Source: Lichenostomus cassidix (Eukaryota; Chordata; Aves; Passeriformes; Meliphagidae). From it: 64,000 nt of DNA. Location of the stretch: positions 145,890,656-145,954,655 of the forward strand of contig CM039182.1 in the NCBI GenBank assembly GCA_008360975.2, given 5' to 3'. Below are positions 11,776-23,329 of this stretch, one piece after another (positions within the stretch are counted from its first letter, which is position 1; every line of letters begins with the position of its first letter). A model generated the notes under the pieces. The model saw only the letters and a program-made list of their open reading frames with translations, ran no database searches and was not told the DNA's origin. A program made the position numbers and the translations under genes.

Positions 11776-12417
11776 CATATGCCTTCATATTTTTCTAGGT
11801 GTCACCATAGTACTTTCTTTCTCTGCTATATATCTTGCAACTTTTACATAGATTGAATAATTTTAGGCTCCACTGCAAAATATTTTAAGATCCATTGCCA
11901 AGACCCATCTTTGTCACGGTTAAGTGATAATGATTGATCCTTCAGTTATTGATTGCTTAGAAACACATTCTAATCTATTACTATTATTATTATTCAGAGA
12001 ATTTAAAAATTTAAAAAAACATGAAAAACAAATTAATATTTAAATTAAGTATTTTTGCATTAAGTTCATAGTCCTCTTGTATATTTCCTATGAATAATAA
12101 AAACAAAAGAGCAAGTTTTGTAGCATGAAAAGTGTTACTATTGAAGTCTGTAAATAAATGCAACAATTTGGTGCAGATTTGGTATTCTTTATCATTTGAA
12201 GCTTCTTGATGCATTGGGAATGTCATTCTATGTAATTTTCAAGCAGTAATCAAAGGAATTGATGCAAAAATCATGTAGTATAGTTGAAAAGCCTGGAGAT
12301 GTCAACTTTAAGGTCTGTGTAAGGTTACAACAGACAATGTTGTGAAGAGTCACTAGAAAATAATACTGTAAATATCATATTCAACTACCTCTGATTTCTG
12401 AGACTGAGTGATTATAT
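11776..12417. other. Unique AT-rich DNA
   Basis: No feature recognised. Strongly AT-rich between 11970 and 12060, including a short ATT repeat near 11980. Confidence 0.6.
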
Positions 12418-12506
12418 GTTCCACCTTTTCAGAAAAGGATATAGGGGTCCTGGTGGACACCAAGAACCAGCAATGTGGCCTTGTGTCAGAGAAATGTGTT
12501 CTGTAA
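12418..12506 (+). mobile_element. CR1 ORF2 fragment (C-terminal part)
   Basis: The stretch AGGATATAGGGGTCCTGG, then TGGACACCAAGAACCAGC and AATGTGGCCTTGTGTCAG matches the part of CR1 ORF2 that encodes the conserved G-V-L-V-D-T-K-like segment near the C-terminus of the polyprotein. A short deletion relative to the consensus I remember falls after CACCAAG. It is only about 90 bases, isolated, and non-functional. Confidence 0.7.
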
Positions 12507-13352
12507 GGTGAACCTATTATTGTCTGGTATTGCCTGCATGTGTACAAATACACAAAATTGTGTATTGCTTTCTGTTTTCCTGAATCTATCTATAGAGTTC
12601 ATGCCTGCTTAATACAGAACATTCAAAGGATTTGTTTACACATTTAGCAAAGATCAATATGTTTTCAATATGCCTAGAATTGCTTAATGAGTGTCCTGAA
12701 AATAGAATGCTAGATGAAAAATTGATTTGATGGGATTCTTGTGTGAGACCACCTATGAACTCATTGATTTTTGTTGAATATCAGCTTTGCAAAATGTTTC
12801 TTAGGAGTTTTCAACTCTGAAACATCTGCGGTGAAATTAAAAGCCCACCTGAGCCAATGAAAAGCTTTGATATCTTTCTAGTGTTGAAAAATTTCTGCAA
12901 ATGTACACATTTTGAAAAAGGTATATAATACATTAGTATTCACTGATCCCCTCCATCAAAGTACATATTTCCTATTGAATGTTATATGGGTCCTTGCACA
13001 ATTAAAAGAAAAAAAAAAAGGAAATGGGGACACTTCATGATGCCCTGGTTGTAGGGATTAAAGCATTTTCTTGGGAAGAAAAAATAGTGATCCACACCCC
13101 AGCTATCCTATAGAGCGACAGAGGAAAGGTATGATTCCAACTCATGCTTTCAGCACACAGATATTTTAGTAATTCTTTCAAAGGGAAAAGGCTTTCAACT
13201 TCCAAATAGTTTAGCCCTCTCAAGATCCATAAATGGATTCTTCTCCTGAAATTGCATAGCTAAATGCTTTTCTGAAAAAAACAGGAAAAGACAGAATTTC
13301 TGGCAGAAGATACCTAGATAAGAAAATAACTTTCTGCCTTTTAGTCAAGTAG
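12507..13352. other. Unique AT-rich DNA
   Basis: Nothing recognised. An A-rich run lies at about 13005-13020. Minus-strand open frames reaching into 13220-13547 are caused by the following LTR. Confidence 0.6.
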
Positions 13353-13833
13353 TGTATTGGGTTTGCATGGAAAGATTTTGTGGGGGGGGACTGCAGGGGT
13401 GGCAGTGATAAGTGGCCAGAAGCTTCCATCATGTCCAGCAGAGCCAATCCTTCGTGGCTCCAAGACAGATTCACCACTGGCCAAGGCCATCAGTGACACT
13501 GGTAATGCCTCTGATCGTGTATTTGAGAAAGGGGAAAAGAACTGCACAGCAACAGGCAGAGAAGGAGCAGTGAGATTATGAGAGAAACAGCCCTGCAGAC
13601 ACCAAGGTCAGTGAAGAAGGAGAGAAGGAGATGGTCCAGGTACCAGAACTGAGGCTCCTCTGCCGCCCCTAGTGCAGCCCATGGTGAGGCAGCTGTGCCC
13701 TGCAGCCCATGGGGGTCCCTGGGGGAGCACAGATCCACCTGCTGCCCCTGCAGGACTCCAACCAAAGCAGGAGGATGCTGAAGGAGGCTGTGACCCTGTG
13801 ACAAGTCCCTGCTGAGGCACCAGAGTTTGCACA
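13353..13833 (+). mobile_element. Avian retroviral LTR-like element
   Basis: The element opens with TGTATTGGGTTTGCATGG, followed by a G-run and GGCAGTGATAAGTGGCCAGAAGCTT, then GCTCCAAGACAGATTC, GGCCAAGGCCATCAGTGAC, GTGAGAGAAAC-like sequence, AGACACCAAGGTCAGTGAAG at about 13597-13616, and repeated CCTGCAGCCCATGG modules at 13690-13760. I know this order from a dispersed avian ERV (probably ERVL-class) LTR or leader. It is GC-rich with many CpG or former CpG sites, standing out from its flanks. The right edge is uncertain and I could not fix a target duplication. The 114-codon minus-strand frame across it is not a gene. Confidence 0.66.
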
Positions 13834-16536
13834 TTAAGTCAATGCATGAATATTTAACGTTTGAGGTATTTGAGGGTATACTGTTCCCATTTGTCTCCTG
13901 TTAAAAACACTCTACCTTGTAAAAATACATAGGTGAATAAATAAATCAACAAATAATAATCTTCAGCCACTCACAAGTTTAAGAACAGAGAGCCAGTCTT
14001 CTGTGCTAAATGGTTACTGTTATGGTTTCCTACAGTCTCAGCTGATGAATATTTATTAACTTACAAAAACAAAAACAGCTTCAGCAAAAAAAATTATTGA
14101 ACAGTCTAATATCTGAATGACTATGTCTGGTCTCAAGTGATTTTCATAGGCTATTTGAGTGCGAATACTCTCAGTCTAAGCTCAGGATTGTATTTGTCTT
14201 TTCTTTATGGGTTTCATTGCCATTCAATTAAGACTCAGTCTCCTTTTGTTTTGCACATAGCCAAATTTATGTTTCACTCCTTAAACATGGCTACATATTC
14301 TCAGAGCAATACCTGAGCATAGTCACTGATCTAATGGTCTGTGAGTTCAGCAGAGATGCTGGAGACTGGGATGCAACATTCCTAATTCAAGTACGAGGGC
14401 AGAGTTGATTCAAGGTTTCATTTATTCCAAATGTATATTTTTAATTACTCTCTACCATGTGAAAAAAAAGGACCCACACCTCTATCTTGACCAAAAAGTG
14501 GCCTGGTTGGACTACCCGCTTCAACAGGATGGCAAATTGTAATGGGAAAGCTGCATCAAAATACCTGAGAAGCACCATCCAGATGATAATATCTTCAATT
14601 AATTCTCTCTGATTTCCAGGGTCAGTGTCATGGATTTATGGATTGTACTCTTAAAATCTTATCTACATAGGTGATAACACCAGGCTGCAGATGATGTCCT
14701 CTAAAAAAACCACTGAATTTGAGCACTACAGTACTGACCTCAAATCCAAAGGTAGCTCAGAGGTCCCCACTGTGGATATGGAATATCTCTCCCATAATTA
14801 TTATCCATTTTTGACCTAGCACAGTGGAACAATACAACTAAAAGTCAGCATGAAGATCAGGTGAGAAAGGAAGAGAAAAGGAACGTGACTATGAAGTTAG
14901 CTAGAGTAGGACACATTTAAATATACTTTCTAAATTTCTCAGCTGTTTTTTCTTACAGGCAACAGAAAGGGGCCTGACACCAAAATCTGGTTTGAATGGG
15001 CTGAAAGGTTTCTGCAGTTATATGTGATGGCTCTAAATCAGTTATTCTGTATTATACATAAAGCAAAGCCTCTTGTCTGTAATGACCTGCCGTGAGAATG
15101 GTCAAAATATGCACAAATTTCCTCGGCACAGCTGGGCTACATGTGAGCATATTATACCACTATTTCTGTCAGATTCTACCCCTTTCTATAGCTTACTCAC
15201 TGCCATAACTGCTTTGATCATTGTGTCTTAGATTCAGTTTTATGTAAAGGATTCTTCCTTCTGATCATCAGAGAATCCAGGGAATAAGAATGGTTACAAG
15301 TACCTTTAGAAGAAGCTTTTAGAAAAATGACAAAGTACATATGGATTTTTGTTTGAAATTTATTTCAGAAGACATAACTAAAGCAAAACAAAGACAACAA
15401 AACAACCACAACAAACAAACAAAGCTTTCAGAAGATCAGGAAATGTTCATTATATCAAATCTGACACCCCAGCTGTATTAGCATTTACGAAGGCTAGAAT
15501 TTAATATTTTTATATGGATATCTAATAGGAAAAAAACATAGGAATCATTGTGTTTTCAGCTTTATTTGTGTCTGCAAGTAAGGAGGAAACTAGAGGGAAC
15601 TTAAAAAGAATTAAATAAATGCTGTGAGCTGATCATATGCCCCAGGTGTTCAACTGGAGTCAATTAACTCCAAGTGATAATTTTCTTTAGTTGGTACACA
15701 TTTAAAAGCTGTCTTCATTTTTCCACCACTACTAATAGAATTCTCCCAGTTTGATTTATGTTTCTCACAACCTGTTGCAGCTTTTCCTTGAATTGCATAG
15801 AGCAAATGGTCATATTCCACGTGCTCTGCTTCCCAATAGGATGTACTTTGAGCATATCAGTTCTGTAAATATGGTTAGCAATGCATCATTGGTCTGTGCT
15901 TATTCAGAGAAAAAAGAAAAATTTAGTCTTCCTCATTGTTGCCTGTGAGTATTCAAGCCCAGTGGATTCATTTGTTTTCCTTCTGCGTCACTAGTTTTAT
16001 TTTTTAGGATAGGAAGCATTTCAAATTACATACAAGATATGCAGGTTGTGGATATGTTCATCTGTGATTCAGCCTCATCTTTTGTTTGTTTGTTTTTCTC
16101 TAGCCATTTTGAAATAAACAGCTGCTTGTGATTGTCTCATTGATAAGGGGAAAAGGCTGTAAGAGAAAGGTAAATCATATAATCCCATTTAAGTCAAAAG
16201 TGAGCTGCAATTGCTGGTCAATGAGCAATAAAATAGGTATTTATTTTGACCAGCAAGTTCTTCCTCCCTTTCTCATGCCATATAGAATGTAAATCCAAAT
16301 GTATTTATTGCACTAAAAAAAAAAAATAGATATCAGGAGTGTATTGAACTGAGGCAAAAGATGAGGATACTTTTGCCTTCATCCTTTACTGGCAGCATGG
16401 ATTGAGTACTTGATTTAAACTCCAGGTGAGAGAGTGTGGATTTGACTGTAGGTAATGATGCCTTGAAATTCGGCTTCAGTAAAAACATGACTCTGCATCT
16501 TCCCATTCTCTGTGTAATGAGGGAAGTCTCAGATGG
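13834..16536. other. Unique DNA with simple repeats
   Basis: No transposon or gene recognised over 2.7 kb. Simple tracts: an A/C-rich run at about 15378-15425 and a GTTT run near 16082-16097. A pyrimidine tract with AG near 16104 is followed by sequence with stops in all frames, so it is not an exon. Confidence 0.55.
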
Positions 16537-16925
16537 ATTCATAGAATCATAGAATATGCTGAGTCAGAAGAGACTCACAAGAATCTTCAAGTCCAACTCC
16601 TGGCCCTGTGCAGGACATCCCAAAAATCCCACCATGTGCCTGAGAGTGTTGTACAAATGCTTCTTTGAAGTCTGTCAGGATTGATGCTGTGGTCATTTCC
16701 TTTGGGCCACATGTTCCAGTGCCCAATCATCCTCTGGGTGAAGAATCTTTCTTTAATATCAAACCTAAACCTGCCCTGACACAGCCTCAGGCCATTCCCT
16801 TGACTCCTGTCACTGTCACCACAGAGAAGAGATCAGTGCCTGCTCCTCCTCTTCTCCTCATGATAAAGTTGTAACTACAATGAGGTCCCTCAGTCTCTTC
16901 TTCTCCAGCCTGAATAGAACAAATT
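16537..16925 (-). mobile_element. CR1 LINE, 3' end with terminal octamers
   Basis: The left edge carries a clean inverted CR1 terminus (ATTCATAGAATCATAGAAT) followed by GCTGAGTCAGAAGAGACTC, GGCCCTGTGCAGGACATCCC, ATGTGCCTGAGAGTGTTG and CAGCCTCAGGCCATTCCC. The right edge is the CR1 core (CAGTCTCTTCTTCTCCAGCC). It is 5'-truncated at about 390 bp. The retained octamers suggest moderate age. It is closely related in structure to the copy at 11341-11775. Confidence 0.95.
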
Positions 16926-18499
16926 ACCTTATCACTTCCCTGAATTGATCCCCAAAGTTTTGCTGAATTTGCCCTTAGCCAATGTAAACCATCAGAGCTG
17001 GGAAGATTTTAAAACTGCTCTGCACATCCACACTGAAATCCTAAATTTGATCAATGATTCTAAGTTTGCTGGACAAAGCGAATAGAAATGATGACTGCTG
17101 TGTTTGTCTAGCAGAGTGACAAAGTGATTGGGGAATGTCTTGGACTCTATGGACTGCAGATCTTCAGTACCTGTCCACCAAATTAAGAAAGATTAAATTA
17201 ATTGTTCACCTGAACTATAAAGCCCAGGACATCTGGAGTGTGATGATCTCCAGTGCCTAGAGAAGCATCAGTTCTGAGCTAACATTGATAAATAGAGGCC
17301 ATGGCACACTGTCCACTCTTCACAGTAAACAGAGACTGTTTTATAGGCTCAAAGGCTGCCTTGGACTAATTTCTACCAGACTTTGCTGAGAGTTCATAGC
17401 CAGTACTGAGTAGCAAAATCCAGCTACACAATTAACTTATTCGTACAAGGTGATTTGAAATTACTCAGCTCACAGAATGATTTTTCAGTTTCTTGTTGGA
17501 TTTTAATGTGTTTATTGTCTCTGTTTTCTTTTAGTGTATTCATGGGTTTTTTCCATGGCATTTTGTTCATTTTCCACAATTTTGTAATTTCTGGACTGCC
17601 TTTCAGCTCAAGACTTGGTAGAAAAAAATACCTGAGTGTTGGTCCAGGTCCAGGACTCTCCAAGGATATTTCCTGAAAAAATATGAAATCATTATCATAT
17701 AGTAACTTTTCCAAATCATACATGATGGAGAAGCTTCCCATCAAGCTTAACCACAAGCAAACACATTATAATGAAAACATGTAGGCCTTATTTTGTAACC
17801 AAGTGTATGTCAGCCCAGATTAACCTTAACTTTCGAAAACATGTCAAGTAAGTATGCAGTTTAAAATGTGATCTAAGGGCAACATCTTTCCAAAGTAAAT
17901 ATTTATTCTCATGCAAGTGCTGCACTACGATAAAGGAATAAATGAAATTAAACTTGACATTGAGAAGATCCCAAAACACTTGAACTGTTTCATGGAGAGG
18001 AAAAAAGTCTTCCCACAACTTCTGACTAAAACCTGATTGATCAAAGAGCCCTATTCTGATCTCTCCCAATTGTACTGCTTAGCAGACTTTGAGTGAAAGC
18101 AGGAGAAAAGGAAACATGACACCAAGGGAGAAATAAAACAAAACAAAAGAAAAAGTCTCTTGATACTCACTCAGTGTGTCACTTTGAAGGAATTATTTAT
18201 CCGTTTTAGTAAGCTATTCTACTTACCAAAATGAAAAGGTTTAATATGAACAAGAATGTTCTGAGGGCAAATTAATTTCAAGATAGATCCTCAGCAGGTG
18301 TAAATTAGTATAATTTGATGCAATTCATAGCCTGACCTCAAGCTTCCTCAGATGAGCATCTGGTCTGTTGCGTGTTGTGTGTTTTAACAGACTAAATACT
18401 ATATTCAGCCTTTCTAAGGAGCTTTATTTTTTTGTGATTTTTCTGTTCTCAAATCATGCCTGGTAGCTTGTTAATAGCCCCAGAAACTTCAATTAATTT
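16926..18499. other. Unique DNA, no feature recognised
   Basis: No repeat or exon recognised. The minus-strand frame at 17424-17756 (110 codons) and its plus-strand shadow have no recognisable domain. Confidence 0.55.
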
Positions 18500-18620
18500 G
18501 TTACAAAGGCTCTTCTTATGTTGCACTAAACTAAACTCCTTTAACCTTTCTCTATGACACATCTCCAAGGATATTATTCTTGCTGCTCTGCTTCTTCCTA
18601 GCTCAAGGGCGATTATGTTC
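18500..18620 (-). mobile_element. Ancient CR1 fragment
   Basis: On the minus strand the text GGAAGAAGCAGAGCAGCAAG, then CTTGGAGATGTG, then AGAGAAAGGTTAAAGGAGTT, then ATAAGAAGAGCC follows the order of the conserved CR1 3' core (which has GGAG, TATGAGGAAAGGCTGAGGGA, and GAGAAGAG blocks). Divergence is high and both ends fade into unique sequence. Confidence 0.5.
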
Positions 18621-20384
18621 TTGCTGAGGTATTGCAGCAAAGCTGCAGAAAGTGCTCTGGGTGAGGTAAACCAAGAGCCTTTCACAGCAATAATGCCACC
18701 TCCTAAGAGCTATACCACCCTCCCACAGCACACTGAGATGGCATTCTCTTCATTTTCTCTTTGGGAGCTGTATATTTCATGGCACATTTAAAGGACATTT
18801 TCAGCATTTTTCCATTCTTTTTTTCTTTTTTATTTGTGTTTGACCTCTTTTAGCAATTTTAATTCAAAAGGCAGTTTTCTATCTACCTACATGATTCAGC
18901 CTTTCTTCCTCATTAACCTTTTGGATATCATTTTACTATGATTAATTATTTGAATTCACTAGCATTCAGGAAAACTGTAGCTAAGTGCTAAGATGTTTTG
19001 CATAGCAACAGGGAGTCCATGTTCCAAAAAGCATACTGCAAAAAGAAGGAAGAGAATTAGGGCAGAAAATGAAGCCTCTCAACTCACTATCAAGACATGG
19101 CTAAACAGCAGCCAAGTTAGAGTCTCACGCAGAGACATTAAATCATATATTCCACAGCAGGTCTGCACCTTATCTGGTAGCTGCTGAGTATAGAGCCCAG
19201 TGCCCTCTTCTCATCATGAAAGTAAAATACATTAAAAAATATAAATACCTAATCATCTAATAAATGTCACGAAAATTAAACATGTTGTTAATCATGAACA
19301 TTTGACTAGTCGTGCTAGTCAATCAATGTTACATTTTAAAATATTCTTCTATGTAATTTCTCTAATATTGTCCACCAGAATAAAAAAGTGGTCTCTCATT
19401 TCATATTCCCACTTCTCCATTTTGAAGAATTTAATTAGCTGATTTATTCCATAGGCTTTTGACATGGATAGAATGTGTGATTCTCCTTCTAATCCAGGAT
19501 TCAATTTTTTTTTCTATTTCTCTGAAAGGCTTTTAGTCATTTCACGCATTGCCATTTTACCATTCTCAAAGGATCCCACTTTTCCACAACTGTAAAAGTG
19601 ACTCACCAGGTCTTCACCTCTCTCCCCAGTTATGTTGGTTGATGGCAATTTAATATACTTGTTTTTTCCTTTGTCCTCTGTCTCTTATTCCTTATAATCA
19701 TTATTAAGACAATTCATCTTTCATTTCACTATTGTTTAGTTTCCCTACCATGAAATCACATTATGTTTCTTCAGCATCTTGCCATTCAAAAATCACTACA
19801 GTTTTGCTCTCAGATAATTTTTTTCGTTACTTTCACTTCCTCCCAGAGCAAGCCACATCCACAAATTAGTAGATTCTGAGTAACTTTTAAATGTTTTTAT
19901 CAATCATTAGATTCTGAATAACTTCACAATGTTTTTATCAATCTTTTATATTCTTGTTTACATCTTGGTTTAATCACATTGGGTTTTGCCTCACGCTGCT
20001 TTTTTGACAATTAGGACAAAATTTATGAAACAAATGGATTATTTACATGACAATGACTTGTAACTAATATCTGGGGTTTTTTTTTATATTCATTAGGCTT
20101 CATGATTTATCGAAACACTTCCTTGACAGCTGTCTCCTCTACAGGGTAGAGAAAATGAATGCTTAATATTTGCTGTGATTATTTCCTTTTTGAATCCTTT
20201 ACAGACTAATGAGGACATTATGAAATGACTATTTATGAAATTATATGAAATAAGGATAGGTCAGGCATAAATTATTTTGAAAAGGGACAAGATGTTTGGT
20301 CACAAGAATAATGTCTTTAACTGCTAATGCAGTGAATTTATCCATGTCATCCCTCTTCCTGCTTTAGCACAATGAAGAGGCCAC
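18621..20384. other. Unique AT-rich DNA with a 38-bp tandem duplication
   Basis: No gene recognised. Pyrimidine-rich patches occur throughout. The only structured element is the tandem duplication at 19871-19946, listed separately. Confidence 0.55.
19871..19946 (+). repeat. Two-copy 38-bp tandem duplication
   Basis: Copy 1 (19871-19908) and copy 2 (19909-19946) both start AGATTCTGA and contain ATGTTTTTATCAATC. They differ at several positions, so the duplication is not recent. Confidence 0.85.
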
Positions 20385-20790
20385 TGAGTTGACAGGGGGA
20401 TGGAGCATCTCTCCTGTGAGGAAAGGTTGAGAGAATTGGGATTGTTCAGCCTGGAAATGAGAAAGCTTTGGAGAGACCTAACTGTGGCCTTCCAGTACCT
20501 GAAGGGAGCCTACAGGAAAGATGGAGAGAGACTATTTACAAGGGCAGAGAGGGAGTAGGTTTAGATTAGGTATTGAGAATAAATTCTTTACTTTGAGAGT
20601 GATAAGGCTCTGCCATAGGTTGCCCAGAGAAATTGTGGATGCCCCATTCCTGGAAATGTTCAAGGCCAGGCTGGATGGAGCTCTGAGCAACCTGGTCTAG
20701 TGGAAGCTTCTGCCCCTGGCAGGAGGTTGGAACAAGATGATCTTTAAGTTCCCTTCCAATTCAGGCCATTCCATGATTCTATGATTCTGA
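20385..20790 (+). mobile_element. CR1 LINE, 3' 400 bp with intact terminus
   Basis: This copy starts in the CR1 core (GGAGCATCTCTCCTGTGAGG, then GAGAATTGGGATTGTTCAGC and CTGTGGCCTTCCAGTACC), proceeds through TTGCCCAGAGAAATTGTGG and TTCAAGGCCAGGCTGGATGG, and ends with ATTCCATGATTCTATGATTC at about 20768-20787. It is a member of the subfamily with GAGCAACCTGGTCTAGTGGA. It is 5'-truncated and non-coding. Confidence 0.96.
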
Positions 20791-21124
20791 GAAAAACCTT
20801 GATTCCTTCTCAAGGAGCTTTAAGATCCAAGGATCAGAAATGTAAAAATTTAAACATGACCAGTGAAGATAAAGCATTATGGGAGGTAAATGAACTCAAG
20901 TTGTTAGATATGTACTTGTGTAAAGAACAATATTTATATATGGCTTCAAATAAACTTTGCCTGAAGCATCCTGCAAAGATAACCACTGTTACTGCCATGG
21001 GATCATTGTGACCATGAGCTGGTAATGACAACACAAATAGGTACAAGCCTGTTATGTTCTTATTTTCAGTGCAACACCCTGGAAGCTTGCAATGACAGGT
21101 AGTCTCATATTTCTGTCCCTCCAG
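20791..21124. other. Short unique spacer
   Basis: About 330 bases between a CR1 and an LTR; nothing recognised. Confidence 0.6.
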
Positions 21125-21582
21125 ACCTCACAGAATGTGTGAGAATGGAGCAGTTTTGGGATCTGACCATAGCAGGAAGAGCTTTCCTCTCAGTCCTTAA
21201 TAATCACAACCATGACCTGGAAAGCACTGCCCTGCCCCAGATGCTGGGGGTACGAAAGACTTGGGAGAGGACACAACCAGGACAGCTGACCCTAACTGAC
21301 CCAAGGAATTCCTCATACCATTTGGCATATTCAACATATAAACTTGTGGAAGATAGTGGAACGCAGTGACACTCAGGCTAGTGGTGTCTGCCTTCCTAAG
21401 TAACTTTCATATATGATGAAGCCTTGCTTTCTTGGAGATGACAAATAATAAATTAATTCCTTATTTTTCTTTGGTTCCACACACAGCACTTGCTTTACCT
21501 ACTAATGCATCTTTATTTCAGCCCAGAGCTATGTGGAAGTACCTGATCCTGCCTCTGCAGGGGGAGATCATAACTCTGTAGC
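21125..21582 (+). mobile_element. Solo ERVL-type LTR
   Basis: I recognise the layout of the abundant avian ERVL LTR: a CAGGACAGCTGACCCTAACT segment at about 21281-21300, CCTCATACCATTTGGCATAT at 21312-21331, a TATA-like box (CATATAAACT) near 21335, a GTAACTTTC and CTTGCTTTCTTGGAGATGAC block at 21400-21440, a CTTGCTTTACCTACTAA segment at 21488-21506 and the CATCTTTATTTCAGCCCAGAG end block near 21510-21530. The last 50 bases look like a decayed, CpG-depleted LTR end. No internal retroviral sequence adjoins it, so it is a solo LTR or fragment. A CR1 copy starts within a few bases of its right edge. Confidence 0.78.
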
Positions 21583-21584
21583 TA

Positions 21585-21870
21585 AATACTTTGCAGGAGG
21601 GAATGAAACAGTGGAATTGGACTCTTCTCAATGGTGTGCAGTGACAGGTCAAGAGACAATGGACACAAGATATCTGAACACAGATAAACTATTTTTTTAC
21701 TTTGAGGGTGCTCAAGCAATATAACATTGCCCAGGGAGGTTGTGGAGTCTCTCTCACTGGAGATATTCAAGAACTGTCTGGATGCTCTTAGATGATCCTG
21801 TTTGAAGGACCTTTCCTCAGATCTTGAGGGAGGTTGTAGCAGATTTTGTAATTTTGTAATTCTTTAGTGT
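21585..21870 (+). mobile_element. CR1 LINE 3' fragment next to the LTR
   Basis: The CR1 3' region is recognisable from GCAGGAGGGAATGAAACAG through TGGACTCTTCTCAATGG, CAGTGACAGGTCAAGAGAC, TTGCCCAGGGAGGTTGTGG and TCACTGGAGATATTCAAGA, ending with a diverged terminus in which the octamers read TTTTGTAATTTTGTAAT. The ending resembles the octamer array after heavy substitution. Confidence 0.9.
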
Positions 21871-23162
21871 TGTGAATTGGTCTGGGTTGTTTTCCTACAA
21901 AAATCTAATTTGAAATTTTAACTGTTATTTAACAATACACTTCCAGTAGTGCAGAAGATTTATGTAATCTATCCCACATTCCTCCCCTCCTCAGCAGGGA
22001 CTGGTACCTTCTCTCTTGTTTTAACATAATTTATTTCTAGTATGGGGAGATTGTCTCTCAGAGGAACTCTGGACCTTTACAGATCAGCTGAAACTTAAGA
22101 CAATGCAACTTTTAGATTCTTTTTAGGAAAAAAATAAAAGTCAGTTCTGCAAACCAAATTAAATATGTAAAAAAACCTTATATTATAATTTAAAAAATTA
22201 TATTCCTGCAGGATGTTCAGCGTGTTCTACTTAGCAATACATTGAACTAATGGGCCATAGAAGAGAAGTTACTGTGAACATCTTCCAGTAAATCCTGTAT
22301 TTCCATATGGAATTGAACAATATCATATAAGTATGCAGGTAGCCAATAATTTAAAATATACCATTTCTGATATCACTGTTTTCTGTTTTTATTTTTATCT
22401 TTTGGAGTTCTTAAAAATGCAGTCAAACTGCTGGCAAACATTTATAGAATAAATGACCACCCTTAAGAAAAATGTCATCATTGTTCCAAGGTGTTCTGGA
22501 ATTAATGTTTCATGTTTTGCTATTATGATCATGGGTGAAACATTTTTAGTCTTTTCCATTTACATTAGTCTCATGCATCTGATGTTGAAAGGTCTTGAGT
22601 TCTAAATTAAAAAATACAGCAAATCTCAAACTGAATGAACATGTCTTGCTATTGCAAAAATACCCAGAGATTCAGAAGCAAAGAAAAGAAAAAAAATACT
22701 AAGATAAAGTTAAAAAACACCTCAACAAAACTGAGCAAAACTGGGAAAAACATTGCTTGTGTAAGAAGGAGGTTTAAAAATGAAACAATAATGCAAAAGG
22801 ATAAATAATGAAACAAAAGCAAAACAGAAATATTGTGACAGTTAAAATCAAATTGACATGTAACCTAGCCTTCTTTGGTTCAAACCTATAGAGGTAAAAT
22901 TGCAAAAAAACTAAAAATAAAGTGGAAAGCTCTCCTGCCAAAGGATTGCACATATGAATGCACATATATACATATACTATAACCAGAAAGTTAAAAATAA
23001 CATTCCAGAAATCAGAAAAATTTTTGATGGAGGATTTATACACTGTCTTTAATGATACTGAGTAAGTGTTCTATGAAAAAATAACAATAGAGCTCCTGAT
23101 ATCAGTGTTGCCCTCTAATGAAGAACACACACCTCTAGAGATTTACTTTATGGGGAAAAATA
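21871..23162. other. Unique AT-rich DNA
   Basis: No feature recognised. Short CACATATATACATATA-type sequence lies near 22960-22980. Confidence 0.6.
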
Positions 23163-23228
23163 TCATAGAATCGTAGTGGTTTGCATTGGAACAGACCTTA
23201 TAGATCATCAGGTTAGTTTGATCTGTTA
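23163..23228 (-). mobile_element. CR1 terminal fragment, about 65 bp
   Basis: An inverted CR1 end: ATCATAGAATCGTAGTGG followed by TTGGAACAGACCTTATAGAT and CATCAGGTT. Only the last segment of the element was inserted or retained. Confidence 0.85.
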
Positions 23229-23287
23229 CACTGATTTATTTCTGCAGCTGCACTTATTCCAGAACAAACTATTCCAGTGTTATGAAA

Positions 23288-23307
23288 TATAAATAAATAA
23301 ATAAACA
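23288..23307 (+). repeat. (AAAT)n microsatellite
   Basis: About five AAAT units. Confidence 0.9.
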
Positions 23308-23329
23308 CCCTCAAATTCCATTGTCACAA

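Noticed and set aside
16104..16170. Strong acceptor-like pyrimidine tract and GTAAAT donor around a 66-base segment
   Set aside because: All three frames contain stops, so it cannot be a coding exon.
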